DNA of 64,000 bases from the NCBI GenBank assembly GCA_948567375.1, contig OX419759.1, positions 53,545,493-53,609,492 of the forward strand, given 5' to 3'. This document shows, in pieces, positions 1 to 12,239 of the stretch. Origin of the DNA: Lunularia cruciata. Taxonomy: Eukaryota; Streptophyta; Marchantiopsida; Lunulariales; Lunulariaceae. The notes under the pieces are model-generated. The model searched no databases, was not told where the DNA came from, and saw only the letters and a list, made by a program, of their open reading frames with translations. How positions within the stretch are numbered: the stretch's first letter is position 1; every line of letters starts with the position of its first letter. Made by a program: the position numbers and the translations under genes.

Positions 1-451
1 GAGCTTCATCATAGGACCTTTGATACAAGCATAAAAAATTTCACCATCTACTACAAGTCCTATCTCAATAATTTAAACTAAGGATGACAAGTTATCCTTA
101 AATTATGTATAAGTAACCCATGCACAGTTGTGAAAATGAGATGGTTGTGGCACTCCATTTGTAGTTTTCTTGATCATAAACGAGTTAAGGAGTCATCCAA
201 TGCAAGTTCCATCAACCTAGAAACAATTGGTTCTAGATTCTCAAATAGAGAATTTTCACTTGGTTGTACTCTTGTAATGGGATGAAAGTGAGATATCAAG
301 GAATCTAAGATAGGAAGAATAGTGGGAGGACTAGGAAAACTTTACAAATTTGAGGGAATTGGAAAAAAAAAGCATTATTTATATAACAAAGTCAACTCAA
401 TAAAGATTTTTGGATAGATATATAGAATCATTTCATGAGTGGAGAAGGTAA
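1..451. other. Unassigned stretch, possible decayed coding on minus strand
   Basis: No gene or element could be named here. On the minus strand about 50 codons (roughly 350 down to 192) stay open and look protein-like, including the string ENSLFENLEPIVSRLMELAL, and then meet a stop. The family was not recognised, so this may be the tail of an unrelated decayed gene or chance. No LTR ends were found. Confidence 0.2.
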
Positions 452-2254
452 TATGTCACGCCATTTGTAGTGTCGCATCTAGATTGCTTGGACACTGAAG
501 TTGCAGTGATAGTAGTAAGAGTTATTTCAGTAGTTTCTCAGAGTCTACTTTTTGATGGTCAGATTTTGTGTTTGGGGTACTGACTTCACGGTGGGGCCCA
601 CCGTCACTTTGCACCATTTACACCATCGAGTGTGCCGTCAATGGGACTGTTAGGGTTCAGACCTAGCTCAAGTCCATGGTGTATACTTTCAAAATGCAGC
701 TCTAGAGAGCTCACTTCTCTGATGTTTAGCCTTTGAGCTCCTGGTTATGATGGACAGAGGCCGGCGTGCATCACATGGATTCTCTATGTTGGAGTGTGTG
801 TGGCTTGACTGTAATCAGTGTCCAATTGTTGGCAGTTTATAGAGTGATAGATCAAGTACTGATCTGAGTTGAGTTGAGTTGAGATGAGAGTGGTAAACAA
901 TGTGATTACATCAGAGAAGTGAAGTAAGGGGGAAATTGGGTGTATGAACTTTGAGTGTTGGTGTATCTCCAAGCTCGGTGGATGGTTGGTAGCTCGATTC
1001 AAGTTCAGTTTTTCTTTAGTGTGCAGAAGCTTGTTCAATTGATGCAGATTTGGCAATAAGGCAAACTGTGTGCGGAAGCGTTGACCAATTTTTGAGCACA
1101 AAAGGAGCAAATTTTGAGCAGTGGTTGTGATTTTGAGCTGAGGAGGTAAAGGCAAGACCAATTTGTTGCAATTTGGACTTAGAAAGTCAAATTGAAGGTG
1201 GAGTTGGGAAGCTATTCTCATGAATTTCTGATTTGGAGACACTCATGTTTTTAATTTGGCTCAAATGGAAAGTTAGTGGGGAATTTGGCGGTCAGCCAAC
1301 TTTAGGGTTTATGTCAGATTTTGGTTGCAATTTACATCAAATTTTGGCTAGATTTGGAGGATTTTTGCTATTTGGCTAGATTTGGAGAAGTTTTGCTAGT
1401 TTAGACAACTTTTGTAAGTTTGGAGGAGTTTTGCCAAATTTTGGAGGACGTTCGAAGTGGCAAGAAGAAAGGCCTCATTTGGGGGGCATAGGGCTATGAG
1501 AGGCTACGAAGACCTAGAAGGGCCTGTTTGCTGGCATGAGGCTAGCTTGTTTAGAGTAGATCTTGGTCACTGGTTGGCAAAATCTGCCTTTCTTGCTAGA
1601 CTGTGCACAACACGGTTTGACCCCTAGATCTCTTGTTCCTAGATTGGTGCCCTAGCCAACTGGTCCACCCTCACTTGTTGTCCTAGTGACTATGCCAATG
1701 TTATCTATACACATATAGTTTTGGCTAAGAGAGACAATTTGATCCTATTCTTGGTGATCCTGGTAGCTTAGGATTTAGATACAAACTTCTCTTATGTCAA
1801 ATGCCAAATGGTGGCAGAGTCAATCTCGTGTTGTTTTATGATATGGAGTGTTTTTGTTTAGATTTCTTGTGATTGGACACCCTCCATTCTCTCCTTCCTG
1901 TTTGTGCACCACATTTATGTGAGGTGCCTTAACTTGTGAGCGTTGATGCTCTGGTGTGCTCTCGATAGTGAGGCTAGAGTGATGACCAATCAGACTACCT
2001 TTGTTTCTCTCCGGTGAGGCAGGAAGTGGTGACTTGTAGATTGTGAGAGTGCGTGTTACGATGGTAGGTTATAAGTTGCCCTTTCTCCTAGTGTAGTTAT
2101 CTTGGTTAGAGTTACATTAGTGGGTGGTGCTTAGTTGGTATTGGCACTTGGTGGTGTTGGCACATGGTGGTATTGGCACTTGGTGGGGTACTTGCGGTTG
2201 CAACTTGTGGTTGCAGTTGGTGGTTCTGGTTTGCTATTGCAATTACTTTGTCAC
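452..2254. other. Unassigned, low-complexity region upstream of gag
   Basis: This stretch lies immediately upstream of the gag remains and could hold the 5' LTR and leader of the methyltransferase-bearing gypsy element, but I could not match it to any sequence downstream of that element, so no LTR is claimed. It is G/T-rich on the plus strand, with short repeats around 1340-1450 and three 16-bp units at 2136-2183 of the form TGGTRTTGGCACWTGG. The minus-strand 152-codon frame at 784-1242 has biased composition and no family signature. Confidence 0.3.
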
Positions 2255-4330
2255 AATGGAGTTCTTTGGAGATTCTAGAGGAGTTAGCCCGGTAGTACAC
2301 AATGGGTTTACTTGGAGTGGTGCTCGGTATCAACCTATATCTCAAGTCCTAGTGAGGAAGGAGATTGACTCTAAGTTGGAGTTTGACACGTGAGCTGATT
2401 TGGTTGAAAGTGCACTTGGTATGTCCGCACTGTTGTTGTGGGACATGGACAAGATTTATGGGGCCTCCAAAGACCCTAGGTGTTACTCTGGTACAATGGG
2501 TACCATTGAGTTGGATGACTTCATCCAGGAGTTTGATAGTTGGTGTGATCTACAGCAGATACGGAACCCGACTTTATTTACACCCTTCATGGCATGGAAG
2601 GGATTGTTTCAACATCAGGAAGGTCCACCAATGGATGACTACCATGAGTTCAAGAGAGCTCATTTAAAGGAGATAAACTTTATGGAGACATTATTGGTCT
2701 CCAAACTATGTCTCTATCATTTCAGGTTTGGTGGCCAGGAGTAGATTGGTTGTACCCACAAGTTCTAGCTCAAGTAGTGTTGGTGGGGCTAGTGGAGGTG
2801 CACTAGCTGGAGATAGTGCTACTATGAGTGGAGGTATTGTGAGCCGGCATGTCTCTCACTCAAGATGAACCTCTAATGGCTATTATGGTAGTGCACCATG
2901 GACTAAGAAGGCAAGGAACCCCAACTCCATCATACTTCTCCAAGGCTAACACTCCAAGACTCAAGACATTGCTCACTAGAGAACTCAATGAGAGAGAGAT
3001 AGTTGCAAATGAAAGGATGATGAAAACCTCCTCACCCCTTGTTTATATACTTGTGAAATAGTTACGTACCAAAGTTACTCATTACCATAGTAACTCTGGT
3101 TACTAGACTAAAAGTCAAGAAAGTCAAAAAGTAGAAAGGAATATCTATTCACATGGGCATATTCCCCTAAGCATGTGGTCTTATCTTGACCAAACTACTA
3201 AGTCAAGGATTTCTTCACATGGGCTATCCTTGGACTAAAGAAGAATCCAAAACAAAAAGGCTTGCGGGCCCTAGAGTTCTCAACTCTTTCCTCAAAGCCA
3301 AACACCTAGGAATAATACCAAGTCAACACACTAAAATCCAAAATAGTGGTGCTCATCTTTTCTACTTCCTCTAAAGTAAGGTCCTCTCTATCTTAGCTAT
3401 GACTAACTTTAGCTAACCATGACGAATATAGAACCATCCTTTATCTCTATATAAATAATATCTCTTAAGTACTTGTAATACCAAGCTAAATATCACAATA
3501 TCACACACATGCAAAATTGGGTGTTATAGTATTGCTATAGGAGGTGGTGTGGTACCAGGGTTTAACTCCATGGTGGAGTTCTTCCAGTATGTGATGCAAA
3601 ACTATCCGGGAATGTGGACTGACAAGCTGAGGAGCTTGCAAGAGTTCCAACGGAAAGCTGGAGAGAGCCTATGCAAGGCATATACTTGCATGAGGCAGTT
3701 GATCAATTTCACTCAGGGAGTTACTGAGGCCCAAGCAGTCTAGTTTTGGTATGGGATATTGGACAGGGAGTTACGACGTAGAGTTCATGATGCTACGTTG
3801 TTGTAGGCTATTTCACCCACTTTGGTAGTAGTCTTTGGTTTGGCTGAGCGTTTGAGCTCAACATGGTGGAGGAGAGAGTGGTGACATCTGGATTTGGTAG
3901 GGTGATCTCATCCACAGCTATGACTTCTTCTAGAGTGCAACAGAGTGCACCACGCCCAGTTGGTTTTTGAGGACAAAGTGGATAGCTTAGATCCTATGGA
4001 GCGAGTAGAGGGCCTAGTGGAGTTAGACTTTTACCTTCATTTTTGGGTCAGCAGCAGCCAATGAGTGGTAATGTTGCTTGTTCGACTTGTGGTGGACCTC
4101 ACCATAGGAGAGAGTGTACGTAGGGCAGCAAACCTGATACCTTTGGTGCATCACAACTAGCACAGCGGCAGTGTGAGCATTGCCACAGATTTAGTCACAC
4201 TAAAGACTGGTGCTTTGACCTACACCCGAAGTTACAAAATGGTAGGGCTACTATGGCAGGTAGTAGAGGAGCTCTAGTTCATGGAGGACAAGGTGGTAGA
4301 GGTGGTGGTAGGGGATCTACATCTAGTAGG
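2255..4330 (+). pseudogene. gag: gag of the methyltransferase-bearing gypsy element (capsid and zinc knuckles)
   Basis: Gag forms the capsid and packages element RNA. The capsid-like part reads in pieces: about 2255-2745 (with AWKGLFQHQEGPPMDDYHEF near 2593) and, after the solo LTR insertion, 3549-3740 (EFFQYVMQNYPGMWTDKL). Two zinc knuckles follow. The first is CX2CX3HX4C at 4079-4117, and the second is a canonical CX2CX4HX4C at 4172-4213. A Gly/Arg-rich stretch follows the second knuckle, as in many nucleocapsids. In-frame TAG stops (for example at about 3740 and 3803) and frameshifts break it. The start codon is uncertain because the 5' side is degraded. Confidence 0.7.
2838..3528 (+). repeat. 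Solo LTR, family C, copy 1
   Basis: This 691-bp block interrupts gag and is the reverse complement of blocks at 39091-39771 and 56618-57288. Its ends are TGTGAGCC on the left and a decayed GGTGTTATA on the right (family consensus about GGTATTACA). The 4 bp on both sides are identical (GTAT at 2834-2837 and 3529-3532), so it reads as a solo LTR with a short target duplication. Orientation is inferred from a TATA-like CTATATAAATA near the right end. No internal coding sequence is attached. Confidence 0.75.
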
Positions 4331-4362
4331 GGTGCAATACCTACCTTACTTCTGATACAACT

Positions 4363-5518
4363 TTGGCTACTCGGATTGAGCAGTTGGAGCAAAGATTAGC
4401 TAGTATGGCTATTGCTCATAGGAGATCAGATTTGGGTGCTGAAGCTTCCACCTCATGTGCTGGTGATAGAGATGCTTTGGATTTCATGTGCGGAGCAGCA
4501 CATGTGGTTGCATATGTAGCAGTGACTAGGAGTGCAGTACGTGCTCTAGAGCCTAAGGAGCATCAGTGGAGTTGAACCCATAGAGAGGAGAGGTTGGAAG
4601 ATAGGTCAGACTTCCCCTGTCTTTCACGCTATCTGAGGCATTGCAGATGACATCCATGGTTCTTAGATGTTCTAGTGCAGGTGTGGTAGGTGGTGATGGA
4701 GTACATGATGGACTACCTGCTAGTCAACCACTTGCTACTACACAAATTGTGTCTAGCATGATGTTGGAGGCGGCTCAGCTGATTATGCGGCGTCCTTTGT
4801 TTTTAGCCAATAATATGTTTACATTGGGAGTTGACCCAACCCCAATATTCAAGTTGGCTGCCATGTTGTGTGAGAGTAGGGATGGTGCAGTTCCTACTAC
4901 TAGAGCAAAGGTGGTTGGTAGTGGAGTAGACTTGGTTTGGTTGAGGAGCATGGGATCCATTTAGCAACCAGTGGTTTATGGCAGGCAGTAGCGGCTAGAT
5001 TGGAAGAGTTGCCAACTAGACCGGCCTTTGAGAGAGCACGGTTCACACCCGGTGTTGTCCTATTGGATAACCAGAGTGGAATTTTCCATTTGGTGGGACC
5101 TTCAGGGAAGGTCTATACACCATAGAGAGTCTTGTTAGACTCTAGTGCGCAACCTCTTATGTTGGGGAAGGTTGCAGTTGTTGATCTGGAGTTACAGAAG
5201 ACCGATGTAGAGAGGTGTCTATTTCAGATCCAGACATCTCTAGGTGGTGGTTCAACACAATACATCACACGTGGGGAGCTTGTTGTCGAGGTTTAGCTTG
5301 GTCATCCGACTGATAGCTCGGCGGTGAGAGCTCAGGCTATTGCAACAATAGCTAAGTCATATGATGTGCTAGTTGGGGGAGTAATGTTATACCCCATGGG
5401 TTTCAATATTGACTATTGGGAGGAGACAACCTCCTATAGACCAGGTTGGAAGTCTAGTGAGGGACGGGTTTGTCACCTACCAGTATGCTTCAGTAGTGGC
5501 AGTCTTGGCTCACTATAG
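4363..5518 (+). pseudogene. Pre-protease region and aspartic protease
   Basis: From 4363 the frame first shows a predicted helix (RIEQLEQRLASM). A conserved block at about 4750-5120 (LFLANNMFTLGVDPT; NQSGIFHLVGPSGKVYTP) is also present in the fragment at 18995-19478. The aspartic protease begins at about 5130. The flap region follows, and downstream is a segment with MGFNIDYW at 5399-5422. The active-site triplet reads D-S-S in place of D-S/T-G (LLDSSAQPLMLGK), so the protease is inactivated even apart from the TAG stops at about 5123, 5294 and 5517. The family assignment rests on the D-S-x-A-x-P motif and on its position between gag and RT. Confidence 0.65.
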
Positions 5519-5527
5519 TTAGGGACC

Positions 5528-6840
5528 ATGGCAGCATCAATTTTAGCTTTTAGTGGTGCAGTTACTTGGCTTGGTGACTTGTTGGAAGGGAATGCCCATG
5601 CAGAGGATACTCCAATACCAGAGGAGATCACTCGGATTTGGAGTTTGAGTGGGATTGTTCCATCCACCTTGGATGTTTCATTGTGGAGTTTAGAGGATGC
5701 ATTGCAACAGCATGCAGATCTGTTGGTGTAGCAGGCTTGGAGTGGAGCCTTTGTACCATCAGGAGATAAGTGTGAGGATGAGCCTCTAGAATCACTTACT
5801 TTGACACCTCTGGATACCACACTCATTGCTTGGCAGTATCCAATAGAGGAGATATGTCTTTTGGAGTTGTTCGTTGGGATAAGCACCGGACTAGCTATTG
5901 GCGGGTATACGAGTATAGAGGTACTTGTATGTAGAGAGAGATGAGACTGTTAGGCAAGTCTCTCTACATCATGTGGCACACTTGGCCTATCGGTATCTAG
6001 AGTTATTATTGATGTTAGCAGTCAGAGGTGACCAGAAGGTCCTACCAGCTAGGACATTTCCTTACTAGGAGCGCATGACCTAAAGAGACATGGGCCTATT
6101 CACTTGGTGATTTTTGGATGGCCATGTTAGGGACATACACGTGCTCGTAAAAGATTTGGTCTTCAGGATCCTTGTTTTGGTGTGTTTTGGGAGATGTTAC
6201 GGATACTACGACATCTCCAAGTTCATAAGTCCATTTCTCCAGCTTACCTTTTGGAGAACGTTCCTTTGATGGGTGATTCTTGCACCAGAGTGGTGGTGAG
6301 TACACATTAGGTCCATTCTTAGATGGGACCTGCTGTATTGTTAGATGCAACCAGAGTGGGATCACGGGCTAATCATCTTTGTCTTTGGTGGATGAACCTC
6401 TTACCCATAGAGGTTTTACACTGTGCTTATGATGGGATTCAATGACTTGACCATAGCCTTGTTGATGATATCTTGGATGTTAGGTGTCAGTCTTAGACAG
6501 TGGTAGTGGCTGATAGGTCACCTATGGCAATGGTGAACGTAGTTGGACAGCCTAGAGCCGCATTTCCCACATTCATGAGTTTCCCAGGCTCTCATGCTTT
6601 GAGAGGGAGGACTTGGACTTGTTTGGGACTCACAGTTACAACAATTAGTGGAGCCCAATGCCAATGAGAGAGAGAGAGAGCAGGTGATGGGTTTTTGCAC
6701 TGGTATTACTATTGTTCTAGTAGTGTCAAAGGCATCAGGTGTTAGGTCATGCTATGGACCTGAACTGTTTGACCTGGATTGTGAGCCTTGGCTTGGCAGA
6801 ACAATGTAGGATACGCTTGATAGGCATCACTACTCGGACA
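5528..6840 (+). pseudogene. C5-cytosine DNA methyltransferase domain inside the gypsy polyprotein
   Basis: C5 methyltransferases move a methyl group from S-adenosylmethionine to cytosine in DNA. The ordered motifs are visible across three frames. Motif I is LELFVGISTGLA at 5861-5896 (SAM binding). A motif-II-like YLYVERDE lies at about 5927-5950. Motif IV is LVIFGWPC with the catalytic Cys codon at 6125-6127, followed at once by TAG (6128-6130), where CAG (Gln of PCQ) is expected. Motif VI is LLENVP, with ENV at 6254-6262. A motif-VIII-like SRANHLCLWW lies near 6370-6400. A motif-IX/X-like VMGFCTG is near 6682-6702 and GHAMDLNCLTW near 6745-6777. An N-terminal linker with no recognised fold occupies 5528-5790. 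At least two frameshifts and several stops make it a pseudogene. It sits between protease and RT in the same orientation as both. The subfamily (DNMT1, CMT, DRM/DNMT3 or Dcm-like) cannot be set by eye. Confidence 0.8.
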
Positions 6841-7440
6841 CTTGTGAGCCTTGTGCCTATTGAGATGATTCAGGCACATGCTAGGGGTGATGGACCAAGT
6901 GTACATGGTATTCTTGGGACACATCAAGTAGCTACTAGGGAGAGTGGTCTACTTGGAGTCCATCCATATGAGCGTGGGCTACTTGGATTACACCCTTGGT
7001 CCACATGAGATGAAGCTAAAGGACGTGTAGAGCTTGCAGCCAGAGTGGAGGGAGTTTTTTCACACAAAGGTTGGGACCTCTAGTGGTTGGGAGCATGACA
7101 CTATTACTCCCAAGAGCCCAATGTAGCAGCCAATCAATACGTCTTCCCCTCCTACTACAGTTACAAAGGATACTTGGGAGCCAGATCTTGGACCCGAGCT
7201 TACTGGAGAGGAAAGACGAAGGGTTCAAAGGTTCTTGAGGAGCCACACGAGTTGTTCCGCCTTCAATGTAAAGGAATTGGGTGCTCTGAAGGGACCTAGT
7301 ATACGGATTGAGTTGACTAGCAATACACAAGTTTTTTGACGTCCTTATCATTATAGTGAGATGGAGAGGACATTGACTTAAAGCCTGAGTAGTGACCTTT
7401 TTGAGTCTAGTATGGTGGAGATTTCACATGGAGAGTATGC
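6841..7440 (+). other. Linker between methyltransferase and RT
   Basis: The polyprotein continues here in changing frames with no named domain. It includes two similar short peptides, ESGLLGVHPYE and ERGLLGLHPWS, at about 6940-7007. From about 7340 the sequence approaches the usual pre-RT segment (MVEISHGEYALV near 7411). It is probably a spacer of the same element, broken by stops. Confidence 0.45.
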
Positions 7441-8021
7441 ATTAGTGATAGTGATGTAGGCCAAGAAAGATATGTATGGCAACTACACAGATAGGCGGAT
7501 GTGTGGAGATTACCGTCCTATCAACCAACAGACTAGGGCTGATCGTTATGCCATGCCTACACCAGAGGAGATTTTTGATGCGATTGGGCATGCAAAGATC
7601 TTTAGTACTTTGGATCTTTGATCGGGATATCATCAATTGCCAATCAGGGAGGAGGATAAGTCCAAGACAACATTTTGGGCTATTGATCCTCATGGCAAGG
7701 ATGTGTTATAGGGTGGTTCTTAGGGTGTTATATCAATGGAGGTTCTTACCGTTTGGGTTAAAGAACACTCTTGCTGAGTTCCAGAGGGTCATGGATAGGA
7801 TCCTAACTGGATTGGATTTTGCTCGGTGCTATATTGATGACATTTTGGTCTATAGCACTACTAAGGAGGAGCATGAGAGACAATTGTTGGAGGTGTTTGA
7901 GAGGTTGAGATCTCATGGACTCAAACTAGATCTTGGGAAGTGGTTCTTCCACAAGCAAGTTGAGTATTTGGGTCACACTATCTACCCCAGAAGACTTGGT
8001 GTTCAGCATAACAAGGAAGAG
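7441..8021 (+). pseudogene. Reverse transcriptase, 5' part, split by insertion
   Basis: The fingers and palm of a Ty3/gypsy reverse transcriptase read through here with two frame changes. Recognisable parts are MCGDYRPINQQT, then FSTLDL followed by TGA where Arg (CGA) is expected, then SGYHQLPIREEDKSK, LPFGLKN, and the catalytic box YIDDILVYS at about 7831-7857 (both Asp retained). The sequence breaks after QVEYLGHTIYP at the target site of the chromovirus inserted at 8022. The remainder of pol resumes at 14599. One natural CG-to-TG stop and at least one indel near 7706-7740 inactivate it. Confidence 0.85.
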
Positions 8022-8758
8022 TGTAATACTCCGAGGACAAGAGAAGACAGAAAACACAGATTGCACACTCAAACATTCGATGCCCCAAAGGAGCACCTTC
8101 TCTTTATTATATAGACAAAGAGGATCTCCTCCAAGGAAGCTCCACCATAGGATTAGTGACACAGATAGGTGACATGTCAGCAAGCTCCACCCTTGGATTA
8201 CTTACTTGGATGGGTGACCTGTCTGGTCTAGGTCCTATCTGGTTGGTCAAACGAGCTTTGACCGGAGGGAATCTTTTAGGGAATCTTCCTGTAGGAATCT
8301 CAGAATCACATGAGTAAGGTACCATTGGAAAGCTCTCGACGAGACAAACCAAGGGGGAGGATCAGCCAGCCTTTCCTCTGTTGGGGGGAATCTGCACATT
8401 TTCGAGGCCTAATTCATCCGTTTAGGCCTCCGAAATTGCCTTCAAAGATTTTAGGCATATTTTGGTTCCTACTCTATTAGTAGAAGTCCCCTTTTGGTGA
8501 TACCTCTTTCTGATCTGTTTAGTCCATCATGTGTAACATCCTTCCAGATGTTACCAAACCAATTCTCACCTTTAAATCATATGTCTAGCTATTGGTTCTA
8601 AGGTTCTCAAGTCTATTTCGGTTTTTGCCCTATTAGTAGAAGTACTCTTTTGGTGATACTTCTATCTGATCTATTTTGACCATCATGTATAACATCATTC
8701 TAGATGTTACCAAACCGAATTTCACATCTAGATCATATGGCTAACCCTTGGTATTACA
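8022..8758 (-). repeat. 3' LTR of the complete chromovirus (family A)
   Basis: This 737-bp LTR pairs with 13889-14593. It retains a 32-bp segment, flanked by two TTTTGGT copies, that is missing from the partner; loss between short direct repeats is the simplest explanation. Diverged solo copies of the same LTR lie at 23718-24397 and 53729-54313. Confidence 0.95.
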
Positions 8759-8760
8759 GA

Positions 8761-8773
8761 CCTCCCTCCTTTT
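8761..8773 (-). other. Polypurine tract of the chromovirus
   Basis: Read on the minus strand, the 13 bases AAAAGGAGGGAGG stand two bases before the 3' LTR start. This is the position and composition expected of the plus-strand primer of an LTR retrotransposon. Confidence 0.85.
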
Positions 8774-11700
8774 AAGACGCAACGTCCTCGTTGTGCAATT
8801 GTTGCTCAAATGCTTGCACCAACACCGGTGCATGTGCCAAATTGGCAGCGGGTTCCCAGGTTGCTTCATAGAGGGGGTAACCTTTCCATTGTACTAGATA
8901 TTCCACCCACGGATGGCGAGTACCACGCATGCGCTTTTGGAGAATCCGCTCCACTTCATATTCCTCTGTGCCATCAATGACTATCGGACAAGGTCGAATG
9001 TCCTGTGTGGAAGGACCTTGGCCTGATCGGGGAGCATATCTGCGTAATAGGGAGACATGGAACACTGGATGGATCTTCATGTGTGGTGGTAGCTCAAGGT
9101 GATAGGCCACAGCGCCGATGCGACGAAGAATCGAGAAAGGCCCAATAAAACGAGGTTTGAGCTTACGAGATCCAACTAATGTGAGGTTGGTTGTCGATAG
9201 CCACACTTGATCCCCAACATTGAACTCCATGTGTCTATGGTGTGCATCAGCATACTGCTTTTGTCGATTTTGCGCAATCTGTAACCTGTGCTTGGCACTC
9301 TCCACACCTTGTTGGATTCTAGAAACAAATGTGTTGACTGCATCAACCTTGGTAGTCACTGGACGGATCTTCATCAAGCTAGAAGGTGTGAAGGGATGCT
9401 CACCATACATGAGGAAGAACGGAGTGACTTGGGTGGAGGCATTCACTGAATTGTTATAAGCAAATTCCACCAACGGTAGTAGGGTGTCCCACCTCTCTTG
9501 CTCTTCTAAGGTGAAGCCGCGTAACATGTCTTCAATCGTGCGATTAGCCCGCTCTGTTTGGCCCTTTGTTTGTGGGTGGTAAGCTGTAGACATGGCCAAC
9601 TTGGTTTTGAAGAACCCAAAGAGTGTTTGCCAAAACAAACTGGTGAATTGGGTGCCTCTATCGGTGATGAGTACTCTAGACAAGCCATGGTGAGCAAAGA
9701 CTGCATCTAAGTATAGTTGAGCTAGTTGTGGAGCGATCACCTCCTTGGTGGTAGGGCGTACATGAATCATTTTGCTGAGCCGGTCCACAAAGACCACAAT
9801 GGAGTCAAACCCTGAGGTGGTCTTGGGTAATTCACAGACGAGATCCATACTCACTTGTTCCCAACGTTGGGTAGGAGTGGGAAGAGGTTGAAGGAGCCCT
9901 GCAGGAGCTTGATTAGAAGCTTTGTTCTGTTGACAAAGTAGGCAGCTACGCACATAGTCCATCACGTCGTTGCTCATCTTGGGCCAATAGTAATGGCGCT
10001 TGACTGCCTCCAAGGTCTTGTCCACTCCGACATGAGCTGCAATGGCCGAATCATGACATTCCGCTAGAATGGTGGTGCGTAATTCTGGGACATTTGGGAT
10101 CCACAATCGGCCCTCCCAAAAGGTAAGTCCTTGGGTGCTGGTGATACCTTTGGACAATTGCGCTTCTACAATCTGTGGATCAGTTTTTGTAGCAGCTAGA
10201 ATCTCTTGCCAGAATTCAGGGTTAATCTTAATCTCTGCCGCCAAGTTGTTGGCCATTGGCATGCGGGTGAATGCATCTGCAAGTTGCTTCTTACCTTCCA
10301 CGTAGGTGATTGTCATGTTGAAGCGTTGTCGCCACTCTGCCCACAGAATTTGGCGACGAGATAGATCCTTCTGCGTCTCGAGGTAGACTAGAGGTTTGTG
10401 GTCTATCTCTACTAGAAATGCCTTCTCACCCAAGTAGTGCTTCCAATGCTTGGTTGCTAGAACGATGGCCAGCTCTTCTTGTTCTGTGGTGTGGTAGTTG
10501 CGCTCTGTCGGTAACAACTTTCGAGAGAAATATGCAATTGGATGCCATCCGTCATGCCACTCTTGTTGTAGGACTGCTCCTATTGCTACGCCTGATGCAT
10601 CCGTAGCCAACTTGATTGGACGTTTTGGGTCATACCACTTCAAGATTGGTGCATGTAGCAAGGCGGCCTTCAATTCTTGAAAGGCCAACTCTTGTGTAGT
10701 TCCCCATGTCCACTTCTTCCCCTTGCCAAGTAGTGCCGTTAAAGGCTGTGCAACCTTGGAGAAGTCCTTGACAAATCTACGATAGAATCCCGTCAACTCC
10801 AAGAAGCTCTTAAGTTGAGTCTGATCTTTTGGGGCACTCCATTTTTGAATGACCTCTATTTTATCTGTCAATACTTGAATGCCCTCTGCACTTACTCTAT
10901 GCCCTAAGTGGTCTACTTCAGACTTGCCAAACTCACACTTTGAGATTTTGGCGTACAACTGATTCTGTCTTAGAATCTGGAGGACCTCTTGTGGATGTTG
11001 TTTGTGTTCTGTCATCGTGCTACTATATACTAAGATATCATCCAAGAAGACGATAACAGACTTATCCAAGTATGGACGAACTATGTCATTCATTAGGCTT
11101 ATGAAAGTGGCAGGCGCATTGGTGAAGCCAAAAGGCATCACAAGATACTCAAAGTGGCCATACTTGGTTCGAAAGGCAGTTTTGTACACATCCTCCTCTG
11201 CAATTCGGATTTGATTGTAACCGCTCTGCAAGTCCAGTTTGCTGAAGTATCTCGCTCCATGGATTTGATCAAACAGGTCATCCATGCGAGGTAAGGGGTA
11301 TTTGTTCTTCATTGTTTGCTGATTGAGACCCCGATAGTCAATGCACATGTGCATTGTACCATCTTTCTTCTTCACAAACAAGACAGGGGCCCCATATGGT
11401 GATACGCTAGGTTGGATGAACCCTTTCTATAGCATCTCCTCAATTTGAGTCTTACACTCCTCCAACTCATGAGGTGATAGGCGATATGGGGCCTTACAAG
11501 GAGGTGTCTTCCCCGGGAGTGTCTCTATTTTGTGATCTACTCGCCTTTTAGGTGGTAATCCTGAGGGTAGATCATCGAGAAAGACATCTTGAAACTCATC
11601 CACCACATCCTTCAATTTCTCAAGAATTTGTCCAGCGAGTTGTGCACTCTGGACTTCTCTTATTAGACCCAGAAAACATCTATCGGTCTTACAGACAGTT

Positions 11701-12101
11701 GTCGTCCCTATGACATATAGAGGCAGTTTCTGCCTGTGTGATTTTTCTTTAACCCCAATGATTGACCATTGGTGGGTTCTCACTACTTTCTTCCTCCAAT
11801 CCACCATTGGGTTGTACTGCTCCATCCATGGCATGCCTAAAATTGCATCATAACGGGCTAATTGTATCACTCGCCACTCAATTGCTTCCTGATATTCTCC
11901 TACATAGAGGGTTACCCGTCTAGGTAATGATTCAATCCTCTTTGTTTGCCCATTTGGTAACTCTACTTCTTCACTTCCATCTCTCTCTAGATCCATTCCC
12001 AAGCTTATTGCAATAGAGCGAGACAAGAAATTCTCTGTTGCTCCCGGATCTATTAATACTCTCACTTGATTACCTTCTAGGATTCCATTCACGACAATCA
12101 A
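8772..12101 (-). pseudogene. pol: Chromovirus pol: protease, RT, RNase H, integrase, chromodomain
   Basis: The two open stretches 12101-11427 and 11381-8772 are in the same frame and are separated by a single TAG at 11427-11429; pol is otherwise open for about 1,100 codons. The protease has LIDPGATENFLS (D-P-G, a variant seen in chromoviruses) and ILGMPW. RT has [11 protein letters not shown] and the catalytic FLDDILVYS. RNase H has [14 protein letters not shown] and the DHKPL box. Integrase has an HHCC finger ([20 protein letters not shown]) and intact D-D-E residues in [17 protein letters not shown] and GQTERANR. The C-terminus is a chromodomain with [17 protein letters not shown], which in this family steers integration to marked histones. 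The stop could be a CAG-to-TAG or GAG-to-TAG change. Confidence 0.9.
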
Positions 12102-12239
12102 TTGTGAGGTTGCCTTTCGGGATCTTTGTGCATTATTCTTCTTCCTTCCCTCGCTTCTCTGCTTCCTTATTGAGCCAGTAAGGCCGCGAGGTACATCTAC
12201 TGGCGATCTTTGTTTTCCGAAGTGGTTTCCACCTCCTCC

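Noticed and set aside
784-1242. Minus-strand 152-codon open frame
   Set aside because: Composition is biased (Leu, Gln, Asn, Thr, His), as expected from the complement of G/T-rich low-complexity DNA, and it has no family signature.
452-2110. 5' LTR of the methyltransferase-bearing element starting TGTCACGCC
   Set aside because: No matching sequence was found downstream of the PHD finger and no plausible primer site follows, so the LTR cannot be demonstrated.
2136-2153. TGGTATTGGCAC as a tRNA-Met primer-binding site for the methyltransferase-bearing element
   Set aside because: Only 8 of 12 bases match, it is the first unit of a three-copy 16-bp tandem repeat, and no LTR end (CA) precedes it.
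6664-6681. GA microsatellite
   Set aside because: A short run at a position where the methyltransferase frame encodes Glu/Arg; it probably caused a frameshift but is not a separate element.
9220-11214. Plus-strand open frames antisense to the chromovirus pol
   Set aside because: They are mirror frames of a well-supported minus-strand pol, with no motifs of their own.
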